Source: a bacterium (lineage in GTDB: Bacteria; Actinomycetota; Acidimicrobiia; Acidimicrobiales; Bin134). From it: a DNA stretch of 64,000 nucleotides. The stretch covers positions 83,280 to 147,279 of the forward strand of contig JAPPAP010000001.1 of NCBI GenBank assembly GCA_026705465.1, read 5' to 3'. The translations under genes and the position numbers were made by a program. Numbering within the stretch: the first letter of the stretch is position 1; each line of letters begins with the position of its first letter. Shown piece by piece: positions 25,006 to 31,494 of the stretch. The notes under the pieces were generated by a model, which worked only from the letters and a program-made list of their open reading frames with translations, did no database searches and was not told the DNA's origin.

Positions 25006-26249
25006 CCGCAGTAGAACTCCCCCCGGCGGCAACCAGGGGGAGCAGGAGTCGGCAGGACAGCGCGACAGGGGCCACTGTACCTGACCAGCCCAGCGGGCCT
25101 GGCCTTGAAGGCGAGCCGGTCGGCTGGCACAAATGCCGGAATGACCGGCACATGATGGGCGGCAGCAGGAACCCCAGCGACCCGTGTACCCCGATCTGCG
25201 ACCCGACGCTGGAGGCCGGGGTCGATGGGTACTGGAGGACGGTCAAGCCAGCGACCGCAGACGGCCCTGGGATCAGGACCTGGGAGTCGCTCGACGGCTG
25301 GCCGTGGCACACCTTGCTGGACAGCGACGACAGCGACTTCACGCCGATAGCGGCCACCCCAGCGGGGAGGACGCTGCTAGTCGATGGGACCGTGACCCTG
25401 CTGCACGGGCCGGGAGGGACCGGCAAGTCCACTACCGCCCTGCTGCTGTGCGCTCAGGTGGCCGACGCTGGCGGGCGGGCGCTGTACCTGTCTTGGGAGC
25501 GGCACCTGCAACAGCGGCAGGTGTCGCGGCTGTTGCGGGCCGCTGGGATGGACCGGCTAGCCGACCCGGCTAACGGGTTCGCCCTGGTTGACATGCTCCA
25601 ATCCGACGGCCAGGGCGACGACGCGCTCAGGGATGACAGGCGGGCTGAGAAGTGGGTCCGGCGTGCCCCGCGCGGCAAGCCGTCGCTGGTGGTCATCGAC
25701 TGCGTGACCACAGCCGGGGGCGCATACAACGACGCGCTGGGGTACGCAGCATGGATCAAGGAGATGTGCCAGCGGTGGATGGGCGACACCGGGGCCAATC
25801 CGCTGCTGCCGTCGATGCTGCTGATCGACCACCAGTCCAAGTCGGGCAAGGGCGAGGCCCGCGGCTCGGCGGTGAAGCGGGAGCAGTGCGATATCGAGCT
25901 AGAGGCGGCTGGGGCCGCATGGACCCAGCACGACCCAGGGGAGGTCAAGCTAATTGTCCGGCGGGACAACCTTGGGGTGATGCACGCTCGCAAGGGCGAG
26001 GCCGCAGCGGTGGTCAAAGGACGGCCCACAGCGACGGGGCTAGACCTGGAACTGTGCGACTCGACAGGGGCGACACGGGACGTGCTGTCCGAGGTGTTCG
26101 AAGCCTTAGGGGAGGGGCCTGCTTCCCGCAAGGGGCTACAGCGTGCGGTCGGGGCACGGTACGCCAGCATCGCTGATGCGGTGTCCACGCTCATAGCTGA
26201 CGGGGTGGCCGAGGAACTGGACGACGGGCGAGTAGGGCTAGTCGGATGA
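25002..26249 (+). CDS. RepA-like RecA-fold ATPase (AAA_25 type), putative replication helicase
   Basis: A 415-residue protein with a RecA-like core. Walker A is LLHGPGGTGKSTTALLL (about residues 132-148), Walker B is KPSLVVIDCVTTAGG (near 225) and a third conserved block is SMLLIDHQSKSGKGEARGSAVKREQCD (near 270), as in RSF1010 RepA-type hexameric helicases. The last 60 residues resemble a winged helix (GPASRKGLQRAVGARYASIADAV). There is no primase domain. With the iteron cluster directly downstream it probably opens the element's own origin. The start GTG overlaps the previous gene. Confidence 0.82.
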   Translation: MTAVELPPAATRGSRSRQDSATGATVPDQPSGPGLEGEPVGWHKCRNDRHMMGGSRNPSDPCTPICDPTLEAGVDGYWRTVKPATADGPGIRTWESLDGWPWHTLLDSDDSDFTPIAATPAGRTLLVDGTVTLLHGPGGTGKSTTALLLCAQVADAGGRALYLSWERHLQQRQVSRLLRAAGMDRLADPANGFALVDMLQSDGQGDDALRDDRRAEKWVRRAPRGKPSLVVIDCVTTAGGAYNDALGYAAWIKEMCQRWMGDTGANPLLPSMLLIDHQSKSGKGEARGSAVKREQCDIELEAAGAAWTQHDPGEVKLIVRRDNLGVMHARKGEAAAVVKGRPTATGLDLELCDSTGATRDVLSEVFEALGEGPASRKGLQRAVGARYASIADAVSTLIADGVAEELDDGRVGLVG

Positions 26250-26256
26250 CCAAGGG

Positions 26257-26391
26257 CAGTTCCCGACCAGTCCCCCACGTGGGAACTGGGCAGCAGCGAG
26301 AACCTGTAACTAATTGGGCAGTTCCCGCCTCATCAGTTCCCAAAGGCTGCCCCCTAGAAGGGGCAGCCTGGGAACTGGGTACTGGGAACTG
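26257..26391. other. Iteron cluster with strong hairpin, candidate replication origin
   Basis: Six copies of the 8-mer CAGTTCCC or its complement lie in 135 bp: direct at 26257, 26319 and 26334; inverted at 26281, 26370 and 26384. Two of them flank a second inverted repeat, GGCTGCCCC (26345-26353) and its complement (26360-26368), so 26334-26377 can form a hairpin with stems of 8 and 9 bp and a six-base loop. The cluster directly follows the RepA-like gene, the usual place for an iteron origin. It might instead be an operator array or a terminator of the replication operon, though no T tract follows. Confidence 0.65.
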
Positions 26392-26479
26392 GTCAGGGAG
26401 TCACGACTGCGGAGCCACCGTGAGGCGTGCGCCGACCGCCGCTGAGCCTGTCGAAGTTCTTTTATTTGGGACAGGGTGA

Positions 26480-26863
26480 AGTAGCCCGTTTACCCCTACC
26501 CATATATCCAACGGGAAATGTCCGACCGGCGGCGACGCGATGCCTGGTTGTGCGGCGGTGGCTCATTTCGCCTGGTTTCCGCTGGGCAGGACAGGCCATA
26601 CACACGACCTCTGGGGCGGCCCCTGGAACTTCGACAGTCGGCCTGGTGGGTGTGTGTATGGGCCTTGTATGGGAGGGCTTGGCTTGCAGGAGTTCTCCTG
26701 CAAGGCCGTCCGTAGAGTGCCACCTGTGACGACGAGGCCCGCCCGTGCATCCCTGGCTAGCCGGGGGACGGCTGAGAATTCCGTTCATAGCGGGCGGGCC
26801 GAGTTGTCGGAGATGGCCTGTCGGCTGCCTGCTTAGCAACTACGCCGTCACGAAAGGACGACA
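26480..26863 (+). promoter_or_regulatory. Non-coding leader region of the capsid gene with two inverted repeats
   Basis: A 384-bp stretch without a convincing gene; short overlapping frames occur in all directions but none has a start site or composition that favours it. It contains CTTGCAGGAG-TT-CTCCTGCAAG (26683-26704), a 10-bp inverted repeat with a 2-base loop, and GGCCCGCCCG (26736-26745) matched exactly by 26791-26800. A GAAAGGA ribosome site precedes the capsid ATG at 26864. The first repeat looks like an operator, the second would form a hairpin in the transcript leader. This is a likely control point for late-type expression. Confidence 0.55.
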
Positions 26864-28192
26864 ATGGACGAACTGATCAAACTCCGCACATCGGTTGCTG
26901 AGGCCCGCCATAGGGCTGCCGAGGCCAACCGCGCTTTGCGGGACGACCCGCAGAACGCCGAGGTCGCCGAGCGAGCCAGCGACGCTGCCGCCCGCCTGAC
27001 ACTGGCCCAGGCCGAACTGGCACAAGCCGAGTCCGAACAGCGCGATATAGAAGCCGCCAAAGCATCCAGCCAGTTGGCCAGCGCCGCTGGCCTTCCCACG
27101 CCGACGGCAGATGCCCCTTCGGGCGATGACGTGGCCCGCGCTGTTGCTGCTGCGACTTTGGCTTTGAGCCGGGGCGCTGCGGTGCCTTCGGAGGCTGGCG
27201 ACGTGTTCGCCGCCTTCGGGGTGGCCGAGCCGATTGGGGCTGACAACACGGTTCACGTCCCGCCTGCGATGGCCGAGGCGCTGGCCGGCGACCAGCGTTC
27301 GACTGTGGGGGCGATCACGTCCCAGGTGCGCTACAGCCGCAGCCGGGTCTATTCGATCATGCGCGACGCCGATCCCCGAGGCACGTTGGGGATCAGCGAG
27401 CAGCCCGCCGAGGTGGGGGAGTTCGAGGCGGTCCACAACACGTCAGGCCCGACGGGGCAGGCACGGGCCGAGTCGGCGGCGATTGCCGTTACCGGCGTGG
27501 CTGGTGTCGAGCAGCGCCTAGAGCCGGTGCGGATCGGGTCGGGCTCGTATCACACGCTGGAGGCTGCGGCCACCCTGTCGGATGTGGCCGACATCGTGCA
27601 GGGCGAGGTGGTCGCCTCTTTGGACGATGCGGTGGTGTCCCAGGTGTTCAACGGTGACGGCGCCGCTCCCAACCTTCAGGGCTTGAACGGCAGGGCCGAG
27701 GCGCTGCGGTCCCGGCCTGCGGCGGTTGACACCTTCGCGACGGTCGTGACCGCTTTGGAGGGCCTTGTCGATGGCCGCTACGCGATGGACACCGGCGACC
27801 TGTCCATCGTGGCCACCCCAGCGGCCCATGCGTTTTTGGCCAGCCTCAGGGTGAGCGACGACAGCATGGAGTCGGCTTTGGCCTACGTGCGCCGGATGGT
27901 CCGGGCCTACTCGGTGACGTCCTACGCCCCGGCTGACTACACCGAGTCGTCCACCGAGGCGGGCCGGGGGTTCAACCTGCTGGTGCGCCGGGGGATGCAC
28001 GACGGGGCTTATCTGCTGCCGGTGTGGGGCATGAGGATCGCCACCGACGAGTACACCCGCATGGCCGAGGGCGAAAGGCGCATCTACGCCTGGAAGCTGA
28101 TGCAAGCGTTCTGGCCCCAAGCCGCAGCCGCCGAGGGCCTACGGGCCGACTTCGGCACCATCGAGCTGCGGTCGGTGGCCGACGACACCTGA
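26864..28192 (+). CDS. HK97-type major capsid protein with N-terminal coiled coil
   Basis: A 442-residue protein. Residues 1-70 are a long helical, Ala/Glu/Arg-rich coiled coil (RTSVAEARHRAAEANRAL, LAQAELAQAESEQRDIEAA) like the scaffolding delta domain of HK97-type capsid precursors. After a linker comes the shell-forming part, with SDVADIVQGEVVASLDDAVV in the middle and a C-terminus (LLPVWGMRIATDEYTRMAEGERRIYAWKL region, about 385-415) that has the P-domain ending typical of phage capsid proteins, where a DPYT-like motif is expected. Assignment rests on layout and these motifs, not on a search. No protease, portal or terminase gene is adjacent, which is unusual for a capsid gene. Confidence 0.75.
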   Translation: MDELIKLRTSVAEARHRAAEANRALRDDPQNAEVAERASDAAARLTLAQAELAQAESEQRDIEAAKASSQLASAAGLPTPTADAPSGDDVARAVAAATLALSRGAAVPSEAGDVFAAFGVAEPIGADNTVHVPPAMAEALAGDQRSTVGAITSQVRYSRSRVYSIMRDADPRGTLGISEQPAEVGEFEAVHNTSGPTGQARAESAAIAVTGVAGVEQRLEPVRIGSGSYHTLEAAATLSDVADIVQGEVVASLDDAVVSQVFNGDGAAPNLQGLNGRAEALRSRPAAVDTFATVVTALEGLVDGRYAMDTGDLSIVATPAAHAFLASLRVSDDSMESALAYVRRMVRAYSVTSYAPADYTESSTEAGRGFNLLVRRGMHDGAYLLPVWGMRIATDEYTRMAEGERRIYAWKLMQAFWPQAAAAEGLRADFGTIELRSVADDT

Positions 28193-28467
28193 TGGCCGAC
28201 CGGTCGATCAGCGGCTACCGTGTGCGCTGTCCGGAGTGTCGGGTCGTTTCATCTCCGCCCGACGCTCCGGGCGACGACCTGCTGGACTTCCTGGCCGATC
28301 AGGAGGCCAGCGGCTTGAAGGCGATTGAGTTCTTGGAGGGCAAGTCGGAGCCTTCGATGGCCGCCGTAGCCGCCGCCTACTGCTCCGAATGCTCGGCCAA
28401 GTTCCTGATCTGGTCTGACGACCCGCCCGAAATACTGGCCGCAGCAGGGGTGAACGTCGAAAGCTGA
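28192..28467 (+). CDS. Small zinc-ribbon-like element protein
   Basis: A 91-residue acidic protein. Cys pairs C-x2-C occur near residues 13-16 (RCPECRVV) and 64-67 (YCSECSAKF), as in a zinc ribbon. In between are acidic helical residues (DDLLDFLADQEASGLKAIEFLEGK). No family was recognised. It starts ATG overlapping the capsid stop by one base (TGATG), so it is made with the capsid protein, which suggests a role in particle assembly or packaging, but this is only an inference from position. Confidence 0.6.
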   Translation: MADRSISGYRVRCPECRVVSSPPDAPGDDLLDFLADQEASGLKAIEFLEGKSEPSMAAVAAAYCSECSAKFLIWSDDPPEILAAAGVNVES

Positions 28468-28508
28468 CGGGCCGAGGCCGAATACCGACAAGGTGTATGG
28501 TGGGGGGC

Positions 28509-28730
28509 ATGAAGCATCAAAACCCCCCACCACACACTGCCGATGATAGCGCGGCTCAGGAGCCGTCATCTCGCCGCATACGGATGGTCAGCATAGCAAC
28601 GGCCTTGGCTTCGCTGCTGTTGCTAGGCCACACCCTGGGGCTTGGCGTGGGCTTGCCCGTGGCGTTCGTCGCCGCCCTCGCTCTCGTCGTTCTCGGCGTG
28701 TGGGGATGGCGGTCGCCCCGGCGCAAGTAA
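28509..28730 (+). CDS. Small two-helix membrane protein
   Basis: A 73-residue protein. After a polar N-terminus (residues 1-24) come two hydrophobic segments (MVSIATALASLLLLGHTLGL and VAFVAALALVVLGVWGW) joined by a short turn and closed by a basic end (RSPRRK). Size, hairpin topology and basic tail resemble class II holins, but small membrane proteins of other kinds look the same. It lies 41 bp after the Zn-ribbon gene in the capsid segment, with a GGGGGG ribosome site before the ATG at 28509. Confidence 0.6.
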   Translation: MKHQNPPPHTADDSAAQEPSSRRIRMVSIATALASLLLLGHTLGLGVGLPVAFVAALALVVLGVWGWRSPRRK

Positions 28731-28765
28731 CTGGAGTTGCGCGCGCCCGACGACTCAGCTAGTTT

Positions 28766-28900
28766 GCCCCCCAGCTAAAGAACGCCTTGCGGTTCCCGCA
28801 GGCCAGACACGATGCGACGGTTGAGTTTTTTGCTTGGCTTCCCTTCGGGTCTGGCCGCGGCGTTCTTTAGCTCAGATAGCTCGACCGCCCGAAGGGGGGC
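28766..28900 (+). promoter_or_regulatory. Structured leader that can pair with the ribosome binding site
   Basis: The leader before the secreted repeat protein has a 14-bp perfect stem AGCTAAAGAACGCC (28773-28786) with 28859-28872. Inside it are a hairpin TGCGG-TTC-CCGCA (28788-28800) and a second stem GGCCAGAC (28801-28808) with GTCTGGCC (28849-28856), giving a multi-branched fold that also encloses a T6 run (28826-28831). Two anti-Shine-Dalgarno pairings exist: GCCCCCC (28766-28772) with GGGGGGC (28894-28900), and CCCTTCGGG (28841-28849) with CCCGAAGGG (28888-28896). The second spans the ribosome site and overlaps the inner stem only at base 28849. This is consistent with a translational switch or an RNA thermometer. 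Confidence 0.65.
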
Positions 28901-28906
28901 CACCCA

Positions 28907-30430
28907 ATGTTCCGCCGTTCTGTTGTTTTGTTCGCTGTGTTCTGTCTGGTAGCCGCGTTGGTGCCAGCCACAGCGCAGGCCCACGAGCCAGCTCCCACCG
29001 AGCAACAGGTGGAGGCAGGCACTGAGCGGGTGATCGACCGCTACGAGACCTATACCGAGCAGGTTCAAACCGGAACCGAGACCTATACCGAGCAGGTTCA
29101 AACCGGCACAAGGCAGGTGACCAGATACATCAAGACCGGGACCAAGCGGGTCCGGGTCGGCCCCTATACCCGCACGGTTCACCATCCTTGCATTACCGTC
29201 ATAATCGGCGGCCAAGCAGGAACCTATTGCCCGCCGCCCACAACCGAGCCGGTTTACAACTACCGCGACGTTCCCACTTGGACAAGCGTTGTCGAGACTG
29301 TGCCCGTCTATACGACCGTGACCAAGACTCGCCCCGTCTATAAGACCGTGACCAAGACTCGCCCCGTCTATAAGACGGTGACCAAGACTCGCCCCGTCTA
29401 TAAGACGGTGACGAAGTATGAAACCCAGTACCGCTGCCCCGCCGACCACAGCCTATCGGGCGGAAAGTGCGTACACCCGACCACCACGACCAACAACGGT
29501 GGCAATGGCGACAACGGCAACGGCAGCCCACCGATTACCAGCTCGTGCGCGACAGGCACATACTCGTCGGCGGAGGTGGGGCAAAACGATAACCCAAGTG
29601 TCTATTACGGCCAGGTCAGCGAACAGTGGAAGCTGATCGAGGCTGGGAATGAGCTAAATGTAAGGGCGGAAGGACACCTCCCCAGGCCCGCCGAATGGGT
29701 GCAGGTGGATAATTCCGGCTGCTACGCCCTGGCGTTCGACGCCGATGGTTTTGCCGACGGCATTTGCGCGGCTTCCGACATAGCTGGCAACCTCGGCGGT
29801 GCAACTGGATTGTCGGCAGCAGCCCTTGAGAGGCTCAGACAAGTCGAGAGGGCGAGGAAGATCGCCACCGCAGCCACCCCGCTCGGGGTGCTTTGGGCTG
29901 CGTGCTCAGTTGGCGACTTATGGAACTGGGTACAAGACCAGCTCGGCGGCGACTCCGACTCCGACGACTCCGACGACTCCGACGACTCCGACGACTCCGA
30001 CGACTCCGACTCCGACGACTCCGACGACTCCGACTCCGGGCCGTCGTGGGCGTTGTCGGGGCCGTTTGGCACTAGCGCCGAGTGCCATGCGTCGTCTTCC
30101 AATGTGTCGAGCTGCGGGGTTCACTCCGATGGGAAGTGGTACGTCCACAAATGGAAGACCGACGACGACACTGACGACTCCGACACTGACGACTCCGACA
30201 CTGACGACTCCGACACTGACGACTCCGACACTGCTGCGGATGCGGCGGTTTTGAAGGCGAAGCAGGAGCGGTTGGCGGCTCTGTGGGCGCGGCTGTTGGA
30301 GCTGTTGCCCGGCGCGGTCAGGGACACCGAGAACTGCGGGGGCATCTGCTGGTTCCATCCCGACAACGCCGAGCTTTTGAGGGTCAACCGGGCTTGGACG
30401 GCTCTCAACCGGGAACTGAACGGGCGCTAG
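28907..30430 (+). CDS. Secreted repeat-rich protein of the element
   Basis: A 507-residue protein with a Sec signal peptide (residues 1-25, VLFAVFCLVAALVPATAQA, cleaved before HEP). The mature part has Tyr/Thr/Val repeats (ETYTEQVQTGT twice; VYKTVTKTRP about four times), a Cys-containing globular domain (about 205-340), a helix with LGVLWAACSVGDLWNWVQ, Asp-Ser runs (about 349-377), a second Cys-bearing domain, a Asp/Thr/Ser run and a helical end with CGGICW. The acidic runs may bind calcium. No sortase signal or membrane anchor ends the protein. It is the last gene of the element, behind a structured leader and before a strong terminator. Function unknown; surface adhesion, competitor exclusion or host-range effects are all possible. 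Confidence 0.7.
   Translation: MFRRSVVLFAVFCLVAALVPATAQAHEPAPTEQQVEAGTERVIDRYETYTEQVQTGTETYTEQVQTGTRQVTRYIKTGTKRVRVGPYTRTVHHPCITVIIGGQAGTYCPPPTTEPVYNYRDVPTWTSVVETVPVYTTVTKTRPVYKTVTKTRPVYKTVTKTRPVYKTVTKYETQYRCPADHSLSGGKCVHPTTTTNNGGNGDNGNGSPPITSSCATGTYSSAEVGQNDNPSVYYGQVSEQWKLIEAGNELNVRAEGHLPRPAEWVQVDNSGCYALAFDADGFADGICAASDIAGNLGGATGLSAAALERLRQVERARKIATAATPLGVLWAACSVGDLWNWVQDQLGGDSDSDDSDDSDDSDDSDDSDSDDSDDSDSGPSWALSGPFGTSAECHASSSNVSSCGVHSDGKWYVHKWKTDDDTDDSDTDDSDTDDSDTDDSDTAADAAVLKAKQERLAALWARLLELLPGAVRDTENCGGICWFHPDNAELLRVNRAWTALNRELNGR
29045..29110 (+). repeat. 33-bp tandem duplication in the secreted protein gene
   Basis: Two copies of a 33-bp unit (29045-29077 and 29078-29110), nearly identical, encode ETYTEQVQTGT. 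They form the start of the Tyr/Thr-rich part of the protein. Confidence 0.85.
29306..29419 (+). repeat. 30-bp tandem repeat (VYKTVTKTRP)
   Basis: Three full units (29306-29335, 29336-29365, 29366-29395) and a partial fourth up to 29419 encode VYTTVTKTRP or VYKTVTKTRP. The alternation of Tyr, Val and Thr suggests extended beta-strands. The high DNA identity points to recent expansion. Confidence 0.9.
29951..30037 (+). repeat. 9-bp Asp-Ser-Asp repeat tract
   Basis: Short GACGACTCC units encode an uninterrupted Asp/Ser stretch of about 28 residues. Sdr-like serine-aspartate runs in Gram-positive surface proteins act as flexible, strongly acidic spacers. Copy number is likely to vary. Confidence 0.88.
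30170..30229 (+). repeat. 15-bp tandem repeat (Thr-Asp-Asp-Ser-Asp)
   Basis: Four identical 15-bp units ACTGACGACTCCGAC encode TDDSD. It is a second acidic tract in the same protein with a different unit from the first, so the two arose separately. Confidence 0.9.
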
Positions 30431-30460
30431 CAGAACCGCTGAATACGAGGGGCGGTAAGG

Positions 30461-30498
30461 AAGCCCCCTCCCGCTCATAAGAGTGGGAGGGGGCTTTC
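30461..30498 (+). terminator. Strong intrinsic terminator of the element
   Basis: Bases 30461-30476 pair with 30481-30496 in a 16-bp stem (one G-U pair) with a four-base ATAA loop, followed by a short TTTC. It lies 30 bp after the stop of the secreted protein gene and would end element transcription before the right attachment site. As the stem begins AAGC and ends GCTT it may also work on the opposite strand. Confidence 0.85.
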
Positions 30499-30564
30499 GC
30501 TGTGCGGCCTAACGGGCATCCCAGGACATGGCTGGCCAAAGGCAGAACATGCTATGCCTAAAGG

Positions 30565-31467
30565 GTGGACTACCAGTACCTGACCTACGAGACGTTGGAT
30601 GACGGAAAAATCGCCCGCATCATGCTGAATCGGCCCGAGGCCCGCAACGCCCAGAATCGGGGGATGCTGGTGGAGCTCAATGAGGCATTCCTGGTGGCCG
30701 AAGCCGATGACGACGTGCGGGTGGTCATCCTGGGCGGGGTCGGCCCAATGTTCTCGGCCGGCCACGACATGGGCACCAAGGTGAGCATCGAAGAGCGTAT
30801 GCCCGGTCCCAACCAGCACCCCACCTGGCAGGTCAACGGCGGGCAGCGCCGGGGCTCGGAAAAGCTGATGCTCCAGGAGTGGCACTACTTCTTCGAGAAC
30901 ACCAAACGGTGGCGCAACCTCCGCAAGATCACCATCGCCCAGGTACAGGGGCCGGTGCTGGCTGCCGGGCTGATGCTCATGTGGAGCTGCGATTTGATCG
31001 TGGGGGCCGAGGATGCCTCATTCGCCGATGTGGTGGGCACCCGTCTGGGGATGATGGGCGTGGAGTATTTCGCCCACCCATGGGAGTTCGGACCTCGCAA
31101 GACCAAAGAACTGCTGCTCACCGGGGACTCCATCGATGTCCATGAGGCCCACGCGCTGGGCATGGTGTCCAAAGTGTTCCCCAACGAGACGCTGGACGAA
31201 CAGACTCTGGAGTTTGCCCGGCGCATCGCTGCAGTTCCCACCATGGCTGCGCTGCTGATCAAGGAAGCGGTGAATCAGACAATGGATGCCCAGGGCTTCA
31301 ACACCGCTCTTTCGGCGTGTTTCACACTGCACCAGCTCAACCACTCACATTGGGCCTCCATCACCAACGGCGAGTGGTGGATTGCCACCGAGGAGCACGG
31401 CGTGCCCCACTGGAAAGACGCCCCCAAAGTCCAGCCCGCAGCCAAGACTTCGCCGGGCGGCGGCTGA
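30565..31467 (+). CDS. Enoyl-CoA hydratase/isomerase, element insertion target
   Basis: A 300-residue crotonase-family protein, somewhat long for the family because of a loop near residues 75-100 and a C-terminal extension. FSAGHDMGTK and VQGPVLAAGLMLMWSCDLIVG are the CoA/oxyanion-hole motifs. The usual second catalytic Glu region reads MMGVEYFAHPWEFGPRKTKELLLTG, close to long-chain hydratase-like proteins of actinobacteria. It starts with GTG in the attR core; before insertion the start was ATG (now at 21397). Whether it is still expressed depends on element-derived sequence, because no good ribosome site is present. Confidence 0.87.
   Translation: MDYQYLTYETLDDGKIARIMLNRPEARNAQNRGMLVELNEAFLVAEADDDVRVVILGGVGPMFSAGHDMGTKVSIEERMPGPNQHPTWQVNGGQRRGSEKLMLQEWHYFFENTKRWRNLRKITIAQVQGPVLAAGLMLMWSCDLIVGAEDASFADVVGTRLGMMGVEYFAHPWEFGPRKTKELLLTGDSIDVHEAHALGMVSKVFPNETLDEQTLEFARRIAAVPTMAALLIKEAVNQTMDAQGFNTALSACFTLHQLNHSHWASITNGEWWIATEEHGVPHWKDAPKVQPAAKTSPGGG
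30566..30576 (+). other. Right attachment site (attR core)
   Basis: TGGACTACCAG, identical to 21398-21408. Here it is part of the start of the enoyl-CoA hydratase gene (GTG GAC TAC CAG), so the gene keeps its coding sequence while its first base and upstream region come from the element. TATGCC (30553-30558) lies six bases before the GTG and could be a -10 box giving a leaderless transcript. Confidence 0.75.
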
Positions 31468-31494
31468 CTGACGAAAACAGGCGATAATACGACC

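Larger units (their letters stand above)
21398..30576 (+). mobile_element. Integrated phage-satellite-like element with integrase, RepA-like ATPase and capsid gene
   Basis: A 9.2-kb insertion bounded by an 11-bp direct repeat (21398-21408 and 30566-30576). Nearly all its genes are on the plus strand and many overlap by ATGA or GTGA. Order: small Cys/His protein, tyrosine integrase, excisionase-like HTH, small proteins, HTH protein, three small genes, RepA-like ATPase, iteron cluster, HK97-type capsid protein, Zn-ribbon protein, small membrane protein, structured leader, secreted repeat protein, terminator. No portal, terminase, protease, tail or lysin gene is present, so it cannot be a complete prophage. 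The content is consistent with a satellite that builds its own capsid on a helper phage; an integrative plasmid carrying a capsid relic is the alternative. Confidence 0.82.

Noticed and set aside
26246..26479. 77-codon frame after the RepA-like gene
   Set aside because: It overlaps the preceding stop as a coupled gene would, but the frame runs through the iterons and hairpin and its low-complexity translation has no recognisable pattern; the DNA structure explains the stretch better.
26540..26836. 98-codon frame in the capsid leader
   Set aside because: It has no ribosome site, overlaps both inverted repeats and its translation looks random; other frames of similar length exist on both strands there.
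26864..28192. Encapsulin as an alternative for the capsid-like gene
   Set aside because: Encapsulins are usually near 270-310 residues and lack the long N-terminal coiled coil; no cargo enzyme gene is next to it. Not fully excluded.
29306..29419. Possible CRISPR-like repeat array
   Set aside because: The 30-bp units follow each other without spacers and keep the reading frame; they are coding tandem repeats.
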